Made by a program: the position numbers and the translations under genes
Part shown: positions 16,429 through 24,968 of the stretch, piece by piece
How positions within the stretch are numbered: the first letter of the stretch is position 1
How the letters are laid out: each line of letters begins with the position of its first letter
Origin: Marixanthomonas sp. SCSIO 43207
Lineage (GTDB): Bacteria; Bacteroidota; Bacteroidia; Flavobacteriales; Flavobacteriaceae
DNA: 64,000 bases
Direction: 5' to 3'
Assembly: GCF_019904255.1 (NCBI RefSeq)
Contig: NZ_CP063203.1
Span: 2,056,001-2,120,000, forward strand
The notes under the pieces: generated by a model
Database searches by the model: none
Told to the model about the DNA's origin: nothing
Seen by the model: only the letters and a program-made list of their open reading frames with translations

Positions 16429-17390
16429 TTCAATTCTTTTTCTTTTTCCACTTTTTTACGTTCCGCTTCAAGTTTTTCCTTAGCCATTGCTTTACGAATT
16501 TGCTTTACGGTTAAGGTGCTACCGTCGTGACTCCAACCTGGAGGACCAAATGCGTACATAAATTTGTGGTACCAGTTGCTAGATTTTTTCATGTCTTGCC
16601 AAATATTCTGGTATTCATGCATTAAAATTACGTAGAGATTATATGAGTTTGGTGGAGTAGATACACCATACTCAATATCAATTGATTCGTCCAATTCTTT
16701 CCAAGTGCCGAATATTCTATCAAATATATTGAGAATCCCGCCGTGGTTTTTATCCATATATTCAATATTACAAGCGTGGTGTACTTGATGCATAGTATGT
16801 GTGTTTATAAACTTTTCAAAAATCCCCAATTTTTTTATGTATTGTGTGTGAAGCTGAAACTGCCATAAAGCCTCGATACCTAAACAAACCACTAACATTT
16901 CAGGAGGGAAACCTATTATTACAATCCAAACATAGAAAAATGGTTTGTATAATATGGTAAACCAACCATTTCTAACGGCTGTACCTAAATTAAAATTATC
17001 TGACGAATGATGAACAATATGTGCCGCCCAAAGAAAACGAACCATATGGTTTTGCCTATGAAACCAATAATAGGTAAAATCATCCAGCAGCATACAAACA
17101 ATCCAAACATACCAAGCATACCCGAATGATTCATAACCCATAATATTGGTGCGGACACCGTCTACTACAGGGTTAAAAAGGTCATAGGCAAAATTAAAGA
17201 CCAAAATAACTGATGCAGTTTTGAGTAACGCTCCTAATATTGCCGAACCAACACCCAATGAAAGGCTTGAGATAAAATCTTTCCATTTGTAAAGGTCTTT
17301 ATCATCAAAAACTTTACTGTACGAAAGCTCTAAAGCAATAAAACCTAAAAAACAAGGGACCCCATAAACGAGTGGGTTTGTAAAATCCAT
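16419..17390 (-). CDS. Fatty acid hydroxylase/sterol desaturase family membrane protein
   Basis: A 323-residue di-iron membrane enzyme. The His clusters of the superfamily are present: HRQNH (in YYWFHRQNHMVRFLW), HIVHH shortly after, and HTMHQVHH later. Four to five hydrophobic segments lie in the first 220 residues. The tail is charged and Lys/Glu-rich. Such enzymes hydroxylate or desaturate lipids or carotenoids; the substrate here is unknown. It begins at the ATG at 17390 and stands alone. Confidence 0.9.
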   Translation of the reverse strand: MDFTNPLVYGVPCFLGFIALELSYSKVFDDKDLYKWKDFISSLSLGVGSAILGALLKTASVILVFNFAYDLFNPVVDGVRTNIMGYESFGYAWYVWIVCMLLDDFTYYWFHRQNHMVRFLWAAHIVHHSSDNFNLGTAVRNGWFTILYKPFFYVWIVIIGFPPEMLVVCLGIEALWQFQLHTQYIKKLGIFEKFINTHTMHQVHHACNIEYMDKNHGGILNIFDRIFGTWKELDESIDIEYGVSTPPNSYNLYVILMHEYQNIWQDMKKSSNWYHKFMYAFGPPGWSHDGSTLTVKQIRKAMAKEKLEAERKKVEKEKELKVA

Positions 17391-17543
17391 TTATAAAAGT
17401 TTTGTGATTTATATTTGATGGAGCAAAAACTGCAAGTTACGAGTAATGCTTATCAAAAACTGACTAATAACTGTTTTTCTAAAAACGTCATTATATAATA
17501 TACTGATTTTAATAACAACAAAAAACTAAATAGCATCATAAAA

Positions 17544-17572
17544 AAAACGCCTCAAGTAAGATGAGGCGTTTT
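17544..17572. terminator. Terminator of asnB
   Basis: AAAACGCCTCA (17544-17554), a 7-base loop and TGAGGCGTTTT (17562-17572) form an 11-bp stem with A/T flanks on both sides. It lies 27 bases past the asnB stop on the minus strand. Confidence 0.88.
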
Positions 17573-17598
17573 ATTGATTATTCAATTTTTTTTAAAAA

Positions 17599-19269
17599 TT
17601 ATTTTTGATATGCGTCACTATGTACATTTGCAACAGCCCGTCCACTAGGGTCGTTCATGTTTTTAAAACTCTCATCCCATTCTAATGCTGCAGGACTACT
17701 ACAAGCCACAGATGGAACAGAAGGAACACTCAATGCAGCCGTATCACTTGGAAAATGTTCTGCAAAAATAGATCGGTAATAAAACTCTTCTTTGCTAGTA
17801 GGTGTTTGTATAGGAAATTTATACCTTGCATTTTCCATTTGGTCATCACTTACTTGCTCATTTACCATATCTTTTAATGTATCAATCCAGCTGTAACCTA
17901 CGCCATCACTAAATTGCTCTTTTTGCCTCCAAGCAACGCTTTCTGGTAACATATCTTCAAATGCTTTTCGTAGTACCCATTTTTCCATACGTTCTCCATT
18001 TATCATTTTATCTTTTGGGTTTAACCGCATTGCTACATCCATAAACTCTTTATCTAAAAACGGTACCCGGCCTTCAATACCCCACGCAGCCAAGCTTTTA
18101 TTAGCTCGTAAACAATCATATTGATGCAACTTATCTAGTTTTCTTACTGTTTCTTTATGAAACTCTTCTGCATTTGGTGCTTTATGAAAGTACAAATACC
18201 CTCCAAATATTTCATCACTTCCTTCACCACTTAAAACCATCTTTATGCCCAAAGCTTTAATTGCTCTTGCCATCAAAAACATAGGTGTAGAAGCTCTAAT
18301 GGTAGTAATATCATATGTTTCGAGGTGATAAATTACATCTCTAATGGCGTCAATCCCTTCTTGAATTGTAAATTTTATTTCGTGATGTACAGTGTCTAGA
18401 TGATCTGCTACTTTTTGTGCCGCTGCCAAATCTGGACTTCCTTCTAGACCAATGGCAAAAGAATGTAATCTTGGGTACCAAGCATTTTCTTTATCGCCGC
18501 TTTCAATGCGCTTGTCTGCATATTTTTTGGCAATTGCTGAGGTAATAGAAGAATCCAATCCGCCTGAAAGTAAAACACCATATGGTACATCACTCATTAA
18601 TTGACGATGCACAGCGGCGTCTAGAGCTTCACGCAATTCTTCAATGCTGGTTTCATTGTCTTTTACTGCTTCATATTCCATCCAGTCACGTGTATACCAT
18701 TTTTTTAATTCGCCTTCTTTGCTGTAGAGGTAATGTCCAGGAGGGAAGAGTTCAATTTTGGTACAAATACCTTCTAACGCTTTTAATTCTGAAGCAACAT
18801 AGAACGTTCCATTTTGGTCCCAACCCATATACAAAGGGACTATTCCCATATGATCACGAGCAATTAAATACTCGTCATTCTCAACATCATAAATAGCAAA
18901 ACCGAAAATACCATTTAATTCATCCAAAAAACTACTTCCTTTTTCTTTAAATAGCGGAAGTATAACTTCGCAGTCAGATTTTGTTTGAAATTCATACGTT
19001 TCTTCAAACTGTTTACGAAGCTCTAGGTGGTTATAGATTTCACCATTTGCTGCTAAAACCAATTTTTTATCTTGACTATAAAGCGGTTGCTTTCCTGAAG
19101 TAGGGTCAACAATAGCTAGGCGCTCGTGAGCCATAATGGCTTTTTCATTATCAAATATTCCACTCCAGTCTGGCCCGCGGTGACGAATGCATTTTGACAT
19201 TGATAATACTTGCAGGCGTAAAGCTTCTGCTGATTCTTTTAGTTTAAAGGCACATACAATTCCACACAT
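17599..19269 (-). CDS. asnB: Asparagine synthase B (glutamine-hydrolysing)
   Basis: Makes asparagine from aspartate, glutamine and ATP in the cytoplasm. The 556-residue protein starts MCGIVCAF at the ATG at 19269, which exposes Cys2, the glutaminase nucleophile, after Met removal. A longer frame to 19329 is rejected because it would start inside a terminator loop. The glutaminase half shows RHRGPD, LAIVDP and NGEIYNH. The synthetase half has the PP-loop SGGLDS (235-240) and GEGSDEIFGGYL. The end (DPSGRAVANVHSDAYQK) matches the E. coli AsnB type. It is preceded by an Asn-codon attenuator (19308-19415). Confidence 0.98.
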   Translation of the reverse strand: MCGIVCAFKLKESAEALRLQVLSMSKCIRHRGPDWSGIFDNEKAIMAHERLAIVDPTSGKQPLYSQDKKLVLAANGEIYNHLELRKQFEETYEFQTKSDCEVILPLFKEKGSSFLDELNGIFGFAIYDVENDEYLIARDHMGIVPLYMGWDQNGTFYVASELKALEGICTKIELFPPGHYLYSKEGELKKWYTRDWMEYEAVKDNETSIEELREALDAAVHRQLMSDVPYGVLLSGGLDSSITSAIAKKYADKRIESGDKENAWYPRLHSFAIGLEGSPDLAAAQKVADHLDTVHHEIKFTIQEGIDAIRDVIYHLETYDITTIRASTPMFLMARAIKALGIKMVLSGEGSDEIFGGYLYFHKAPNAEEFHKETVRKLDKLHQYDCLRANKSLAAWGIEGRVPFLDKEFMDVAMRLNPKDKMINGERMEKWVLRKAFEDMLPESVAWRQKEQFSDGVGYSWIDTLKDMVNEQVSDDQMENARYKFPIQTPTSKEEFYYRSIFAEHFPSDTAALSVPSVPSVACSSPAALEWDESFKNMNDPSGRAVANVHSDAYQK

Positions 19270-19307
19270 AATTTCTATTTTTTTAATGGTTAGTAGTTTT
19301 TTTGCAT

Positions 19308-19341
19308 AAAAAAACCCGTCAAGTTTCAAAAACCTGACGGG
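19308..19341 (-). terminator. Attenuator terminator in the asnB leader
   Basis: On the minus strand CCCGTCAGGTTT (19341-19330), loop TTG and AAACTTGACGGG (19326-19315) form a 12-bp stem with one G-U pair. It is followed directly by seven T residues (19314-19308), a textbook intrinsic terminator placed 38 bases before the asnB start codon. Its 5' arm is also the partner of the antiterminator. Confidence 0.92.
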
Positions 19342-19422
19342 CTATATATCGCGACAAGTTTTTGCTACGGCAACGGGTTATTATTATTGTTATTTAATAC
19401 GTTGTGAGATAACATAACTTGC
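19327..19422 (-). promoter_or_regulatory. Four-segment transcription attenuator controlling asnB
   Basis: Segment 2 (CAAAAACTTGTCG, 19364-19352) begins right after the leader stop codon. It can pair with segment 3 (CGTCAGGTTTTTG, 19339-19327) through 12 pairs and one U-U mismatch, which blocks the terminator at 19308-19341. Segment 1 (GCAAGTT, 19422-19416), just before the leader start, can pair with 19354-19360 and free segment 3 when the leader is not translated. A ribosome stalled on the Asn codons leaves segment 2 free (read-through). One that reaches the stop codon covers it (termination). Pairings were worked out by hand. Confidence 0.85.
19365..19415 (-). CDS. Asn-rich leader peptide of the asnB attenuator
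   Basis: ATG at 19415-19413 opens a 16-codon frame that ends with TAG at 19367-19365 and encodes MLSHNVLNNNNNNPLP. Seven of sixteen residues are Asn, with six in a row written in both AAT and AAC codons. It lies 95 bases upstream of asnB, immediately before the antiterminator/terminator segment, and fits the pattern of trp and his leader peptides. The peptide itself probably has no function; its translation senses charged tRNA-Asn. Confidence 0.88.
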   Translation of the reverse strand: MLSHNVLNNNNNNPLP

Positions 19423-19568
19423 TTTTTTTACTTTGTTATTTGTAAATATTCAATAAAAAAATTGTAAAATCCAAATTTTGAACAGTAATTTTTAAAAATC
19501 TATTCTAAAAACACCTTTGTAATACCTTTAAAATAAGGGTTTTACTTTTTATAAAATTCTGAAATAAT

Positions 19569-21983
19569 TTATCTTAGCTTAGGAAAGTTTTCCGGATTTA
19601 CTTCATGAATAATTTCATATACCTTTTCAAACACATCTTCTACTGAGGGTTTTGTAAAGTAATCTCCGTCTGTTCCGTAAGCAGGTCTGTGTGCTTTTGC
19701 TGTTAAGGTTTGCGGTTTACTGTCTAAGTGACGGTATCCGTTTTGCTTATCAATTATGGTATCTAGAATGTATGATGATGCTCCACCGGGAACGTCTTCA
19801 TCGATAACTAACAACCTATTTGTTTTGGCAACACTTTTTACTAGATCTTCATTAAGATCAAGTGGTAATAATGATTGTACATCAATTACTTCAGCATTAA
19901 TACCTACTTGTTGTAATTCTTTTGCGGCTTCTTCTACAACGCGGAGGGTACTTCCGTAAGAAACTAAGGTTATATCTTCACCTTCTTTTATTGTTTCAAC
20001 CACACCAATAGGTGTTCTAAAAGCACCTAAGTTATTTGGCATTTTCTCTTTAAGGCGGTATCCATTTAAGCATTCAACAATTAATGCAGGTTCGTCGGTT
20101 TCAAGTAGTGTGTTGTAAAATCCAGCTGCTTTTGTCATGTTTCTTGGTACCAAAACATACATACCGCGTAAAAGGTGTATTAAACCACCCATTTGTGAAC
20201 CACTGTGCCAGATACCTTCAAGGCGATGCCCTCTGGTACGAACAATTAATGGTGCTTTTTGAGTACCATTGGTACGATAACGAACGGTTACTAAATCGTC
20301 ACTCATTATTTGCAAGCAGTATAAAATATAATCCAAATATTGAATTTCTGCAATAGGACGCAATCCTCGCATTGCCATTCCTATTCCTTGTCCCAAGATA
20401 GTGGCTTCACGAATACCAACATCTGCAACGCGTAAAGCTCCGTGTTTTTCTTGCAATCCTTCAAGTCCTTGATTTACATCACCAATCTCACCACTATCTT
20501 CCCCAAAAATCAGGGTTTCTGGGTGATTACTGAAGATTGCATCAAAGTTATCACGTAACACCACACGGCCATCAACTTCTTTTGCATCACTATCATAAGT
20601 AGGTTTTATTTCTGAAATGGTTTTGGCATTTTCTTCTGCTTCAGAATAAAGATGGGCGCTGTATTTTGGTTGAATAATTTCATAGTAATTTTCAATCCAA
20701 TCTATCAATTGCTGTTTTTCAGTTGATTTTTCTGAAGTTACATAGCGCAATGCTTTTCTTGCAGAACCCAAAATTGTTTTCCGAAGTGGCTCTTTATCTG
20801 AAGCCAATTCATTTTTAATTTTTTCTATAAAAGTTTTGTTCTGGCTACTTTCAGCTAAATTTCCTAAAAGAGTTAAAGCTTCTTGTTGTTCTTTCTTTTG
20901 AGGGGCTAAAAATGCTTTTAATGCAGCTTTTTTACCATCTCGAACTTCTTTCTTTATTGTTTTTTCAATTTCAGAAAGCTCTTCATCTGTTGCAATATCG
21001 CTTTCAATCATCCACTTACGCATTTGAACATTACAATCGTGTTCAGACTCCCATTCTAGTCGTTCTTTGCTTTTATAGCGTTCGTGGCTACCGCTAGTAC
21101 TGTGTCCTTGTGGTTGTGTTAACTCAAGAACGTGTATCATTACTGGTACGTGTTCTTCTCTGGCAATTTTCCCAGCTTTTTGATAAGCTTCAATCAACTC
21201 GGGATAATTCCAGCCTTTAACGCGAATTATTTCATATCCTTTTTCTTTTTCGGTACGCTGAAATCCTTTTAATATTTCTGAAATATCTTCTTTGGTAGTT
21301 TGGTGCTTTGCGTGAACTGAAATCCCATATTCATCATCCCAAACATTGATTACCATAGGCACTTGTAATACACCAGCAGCATTTATAGTTTCCCAAAACA
21401 ATCCTTCACTAGTACTTGCATTACCAATAGTACCCCAAGCTACTTCATTTCCATTTATAGAAAAATTGGTTTTATCTTCAATGCCTTTTACATTTCTGAA
21501 GATTTTGGATGCTTGAGCTAACCCTAATAAACGTGGCATTTGACCTGCGGTAGGAGAAATATCTGCACTACTGTTTTTTTGAGCGGTAAGGTTTTTCCAG
21601 CTTCCGTCTTTATTTAAACTATGTGTTGCAAAATGCCCACCCATTTGTCTACCGGCGCTCATAGGATCTGCTTCTAGATCTGAATGACCATATAATCCCG
21701 CAAAAAATTGTTGAATAGTCAATTCACCTATAGCCATCATAAAGGTTTGATCACGATAGTAACCGCTACGCCAATCTCCATTTTTAAATGCTTTTGCCCA
21801 AGCTAATTGAGGCACTTCTTTACCATCGCCAAAAATCCCGAATTTTGCTTTTCCGGTGAGTACTTCTCTACGCCCTAAAAGGCTACATTCTCGGCTTGTT
21901 ACTGCAATTTTATAATCTGAAAGAACTTCGGCCTTGAAGTCTTCAAAAGAAAGATCACTATTGGTTTTTGGGTCTGTTTGCAT
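19569..21983 (-). CDS. Branched-chain 2-oxoacid dehydrogenase-type E1, fused alpha and beta subunits
   Basis: Thiamine-diphosphate E1 of a 2-oxoacid dehydrogenase complex, 804 residues with both subunits in one chain. The alpha half (about 1-440) has the active-site entry SAGRQMGGHFATHSLN and a TPP/Mg region (GTIGNASTSEGLFWETINAA ... INVWDDEYGIS). The beta half (about 465-804) begins FSNHPETLIFGEDSGEIGDV and includes AEIQYLDYILYCLQ and VIDVQSLLPLD. The fusion is usual in flavobacteria. It oxidatively decarboxylates branched-chain oxoacids or a related oxoacid; E2 and E3 are not nearby. It has its own promoter and lies upstream of the asnB leader on the same strand. Confidence 0.92.
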   Translation of the reverse strand: MQTDPKTNSDLSFEDFKAEVLSDYKIAVTSRECSLLGRREVLTGKAKFGIFGDGKEVPQLAWAKAFKNGDWRSGYYRDQTFMMAIGELTIQQFFAGLYGHSDLEADPMSAGRQMGGHFATHSLNKDGSWKNLTAQKNSSADISPTAGQMPRLLGLAQASKIFRNVKGIEDKTNFSINGNEVAWGTIGNASTSEGLFWETINAAGVLQVPMVINVWDDEYGISVHAKHQTTKEDISEILKGFQRTEKEKGYEIIRVKGWNYPELIEAYQKAGKIAREEHVPVMIHVLELTQPQGHSTSGSHERYKSKERLEWESEHDCNVQMRKWMIESDIATDEELSEIEKTIKKEVRDGKKAALKAFLAPQKKEQQEALTLLGNLAESSQNKTFIEKIKNELASDKEPLRKTILGSARKALRYVTSEKSTEKQQLIDWIENYYEIIQPKYSAHLYSEAEENAKTISEIKPTYDSDAKEVDGRVVLRDNFDAIFSNHPETLIFGEDSGEIGDVNQGLEGLQEKHGALRVADVGIREATILGQGIGMAMRGLRPIAEIQYLDYILYCLQIMSDDLVTVRYRTNGTQKAPLIVRTRGHRLEGIWHSGSQMGGLIHLLRGMYVLVPRNMTKAAGFYNTLLETDEPALIVECLNGYRLKEKMPNNLGAFRTPIGVVETIKEGEDITLVSYGSTLRVVEEAAKELQQVGINAEVIDVQSLLPLDLNEDLVKSVAKTNRLLVIDEDVPGGASSYILDTIIDKQNGYRHLDSKPQTLTAKAHRPAYGTDGDYFTKPSVEDVFEKVYEIIHEVNPENFPKLR

Positions 21984-22001
21984 AGTCTAAATTTTGAAAT
22001 A

Positions 22002-22032
22002 CAAAAGTAGGCAAAACAGCCGTGTTATGCAA
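22002..22032 (-). promoter_or_regulatory. Promoter of the E1 fusion gene
   Basis: On the minus strand TTG (22032-22030), a 20-base spacer and TACTTTTG (22009-22002) match the Bacteroidota -33/-7 pattern at normal spacing. The start codon follows 18 bases later. Confidence 0.7.
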
Positions 22033-22154
22033 CGCAAGTTTTTTAATGATTTATTAAAATATTGCTTATTAATTGATAATTATTTAATTGAAGTAGCTAT
22101 TTTAAGAAAGTTGATAATAAGTTTAAAAAATATAAACCTTATATTGAGTAGTTT

Positions 22155-24968
22155 TTAATACCATTTTCTAGTAAATAACCCTAGTAACGTTCTTACATCT
22201 AGTGTTACAATAAAACGAATGCGTTGATCATAATCGTCTAGACCGGGTTCCCAGCCGAGGTTTGAATACAATGGGAAATACAGTTCAAAATAATCTGCTA
22301 CCAAGCTCATACGTATTCCGGTATCAAAAACTCCTTGTGTGCCAGTGTCGGTATTGTGAATTAAACCGGCGTCACCATAGGCGTAAATCCATTTCCAGAT
22401 ATTTGTACTTACATTTACTGTGGTTATCCAACTGTTTGCAAACTTGGGCTGCAACTGAGATTTAAAACCTCCTTCGGCAACGATTAATTGCTGACTGAAT
22501 AACCCGCTTTGTTCGCTTCTTCCGTAGTAATTATAATCAAAAAGATAATCGGTAGGCCTGTCTAATGCAAAACTGAAAAAATCATCGTTTTCTCGAGTAT
22601 CGTTGAATAAAAAAGCTCCGGCAAAAAACCGTAAATTAAGCTGACGATTATTTAAAAATAGCTTCCTATATTCAAGCGTTGTTGAAATTTTACTGAATTT
22701 TGAAGAAATTTCATAATCTACAACACCTCTAAAGTAGTTTATCAAATTTGGGTTTGAGTAAACATACTGAAGGTTAAACACACTGTAATTTGGGTCTTGG
22801 TCTGGATCTCGCGGATTTTCATCTCGTATAACACTAACGCTTCTTAAATTGATAAACTGCTTTTCATTATCTCGTAAATCTTTATTTCTGAAAGCAAAGG
22901 TGATAAATGGAGTATAGCGTCTATAGAATAAATCACGGTCATATGAAAAATAACTTCCTGCAAAGCCATAACGCATGGCATAAAGCGATTCTTTGTCATA
23001 GTTTTTTGTGTAAACAACAGATCCACTTCCAATAAGCTCTTTTGATTTTAAACCAATTTGCGGAGTTAAGCGATAATGAAATCCTTTGGCAAGTACTGTT
23101 TTATTGTACACTTTTGGGCCAATTACAAATCCATCATATAAGTTATATTGAAACTCTGGCATGAAAAAGATTTGATTGTAACGAGAATCACCTACATCTT
23201 GAAAAAGTCTAAATTGTAAAGGTCTATTAAGCAGTCCCTTTACAGCTTTGTAGTTATTGCGTTGGTTATATTCAGGAATATTTTTTTCATAGTTTAGAAC
23301 CAGCTTTCGTACGTTATTTTTAGGAACTGTAACAGTTTGTTCACCCGTAAAAGGAAGCATCCATTTTTTAAATATAATGCTGTCATTATTGATTCCGTAG
23401 ATAGAAACCGGCATTGTGTTTTTTCGAGTATTTTTTACAGTTACTGTTAATGAATCTTGATTCTCTTTAACCTTTTTTATTCTGAAATCAATAGTAGTAC
23501 GGGAATCCACATAATCTGTAAAAAACCAATTAATAGGTAATGCAGTGTTTTTTTGAAGCGTTTTTTCAAATGTTTTTACGTTTACGGCTTTCAGTTTATT
23601 TTCAGAGTAAAAATCTTGAATAGTTTTTGAAACAGTCTCTTTTCCTAGATAGTCTGAGAGGTATTTCAATCCATACCCACCATAGTAATCTGTCGCTATA
23701 TTTTTATTAAACTTTACCAATGAATCTCGTGGAGTAGTTAATGACTGTTGTAAGTTGTTGCGAGCCATATTAAGATAAAGTAACGGATATTGATCGTTAA
23801 ACTCTAAATCTGCTGCGTGTGCCCATTTAATTACCCAAAAATTACTTAAACTCCCTAAAATTTTCATTTTTGGATAGTAGGTGTCCACATAATCCATCAT
23901 TAAATGTATTTGCAGAGCTCCAATTAACCAATTGTCTTTTCGTGGGTTGAGTGACAATGATGTTTCAATATACTTTCGGGTAATGGTTTTAAGCTGTTCC
24001 ATATCATACTCAAAACCTGCCGGAAATGGACTAATAAAATCTGGAAGCTGATTAAGGCCATATACAGGATTATTGCGATATTCAGCTTCGCTTATAACCA
24101 TTTTTTCAAAGGGGTAGGAGCCTAACTTACTGTCTAGAAAATGTGCAATTCGATCTACAGCCAACGCACTTATTTGAGGTGATATTTTTTCGTCTCTTAA
24201 GTTGGTGATAATGGCAAACTTATCAGTTTCAATAGTTTGAAAACTAGTTTGTTTTTCCAGAAATAAAATTACTTGATTTCGATTATTACCTTGTAAAAAA
24301 GTAGTTTTTGTAGTATCTGAAAGACTTTCAGAAATCACTTGCAGATCTGTAGTAAGAGAATACTCTTTTGGGGTGCTAAACTCTATTGCAAAATGTGACG
24401 GGGTAAGAAATAAATCATCTGTGTTTTTGTTACTGTATACCTGCCAATCTTCATCAAAAACGGCTGGTGAAATATACCAGTGTTTCAATTTATAAGTACC
24501 ATCATCTGTTACCCCAAAACGTGTAAACTTGCTATTGGGTAATTTTACAGTATACACAAGGTTAACTGTAAACGTTTCACCCGGCATTAAAGGGGTTTGT
24601 AACGGGATAGTAATAATATCTGCTGCTTTATCACGATTCCATTTTATTGTATTGTTTAAAGAATCTGTCACATAAGCAACAGATGTTTTACCGCGATCTT
24701 CTTGTTTTTCAAAATGAAATGAACTGTTATAATTTTCAGCAAATCGTTTGGCTAATGGTGTTGTTTTACTAGAAAAGCTATTTGCCCAATCGTGTAAATA
24801 AAGTTCATTCCAAGCAGTGTTTGAAGTATTTTGAAATACAATCTTTTGTTGCACGTCAATACTTTTTGAAGCAGGAACCAACGTTGCTTTTATAGAAATA
24901 TCATATTGTGCGTTTACAGACGCAGCAATTACTAAACACAAAACAATTATAAAATTCTGTAGCTTCAA
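22155..24968 (-). CDS. M1-like peptidase homologue without zinc ligands, fused to an outer-membrane barrel
   Basis: A 937-residue protein with the signal peptide MKLQNFIIVLCLVIAASVNA. The first ~560 residues follow the M1 aminopeptidase plan (beta-saddle domain, then a catalytic-like domain with YPFEKMVISEAEYR and WFFTDYVDSRTTIDFRIKKV). No HExxH is present, and the usual WLxEG with the third zinc ligand reads WLIGALQ. The C-terminal ~350 residues are strand-rich with many aromatic ends and finish GLFTRKWY, like an outer-membrane barrel. The start is TTG: the overlap TTGA joins it to the stop of the upstream gene, and any later ATG would lose the signal peptide. Probably a binding or translocation protein, not a protease. 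Confidence 0.82.
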   Translation of the reverse strand: MKLQNFIIVLCLVIAASVNAQYDISIKATLVPASKSIDVQQKIVFQNTSNTAWNELYLHDWANSFSSKTTPLAKRFAENYNSSFHFEKQEDRGKTSVAYVTDSLNNTIKWNRDKAADIITIPLQTPLMPGETFTVNLVYTVKLPNSKFTRFGVTDDGTYKLKHWYISPAVFDEDWQVYSNKNTDDLFLTPSHFAIEFSTPKEYSLTTDLQVISESLSDTTKTTFLQGNNRNQVILFLEKQTSFQTIETDKFAIITNLRDEKISPQISALAVDRIAHFLDSKLGSYPFEKMVISEAEYRNNPVYGLNQLPDFISPFPAGFEYDMEQLKTITRKYIETSLSLNPRKDNWLIGALQIHLMMDYVDTYYPKMKILGSLSNFWVIKWAHAADLEFNDQYPLLYLNMARNNLQQSLTTPRDSLVKFNKNIATDYYGGYGLKYLSDYLGKETVSKTIQDFYSENKLKAVNVKTFEKTLQKNTALPINWFFTDYVDSRTTIDFRIKKVKENQDSLTVTVKNTRKNTMPVSIYGINNDSIIFKKWMLPFTGEQTVTVPKNNVRKLVLNYEKNIPEYNQRNNYKAVKGLLNRPLQFRLFQDVGDSRYNQIFFMPEFQYNLYDGFVIGPKVYNKTVLAKGFHYRLTPQIGLKSKELIGSGSVVYTKNYDKESLYAMRYGFAGSYFSYDRDLFYRRYTPFITFAFRNKDLRDNEKQFINLRSVSVIRDENPRDPDQDPNYSVFNLQYVYSNPNLINYFRGVVDYEISSKFSKISTTLEYRKLFLNNRQLNLRFFAGAFLFNDTRENDDFFSFALDRPTDYLFDYNYYGRSEQSGLFSQQLIVAEGGFKSQLQPKFANSWITTVNVSTNIWKWIYAYGDAGLIHNTDTGTQGVFDTGIRMSLVADYFELYFPLYSNLGWEPGLDDYDQRIRFIVTLDVRTLLGLFTRKWY

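Noticed and set aside
19270..19329. N-terminal extension of asnB
   Set aside because: The extended frame starts in the loop of the attenuator terminator and would hide the catalytic Cys2 of AsnB.
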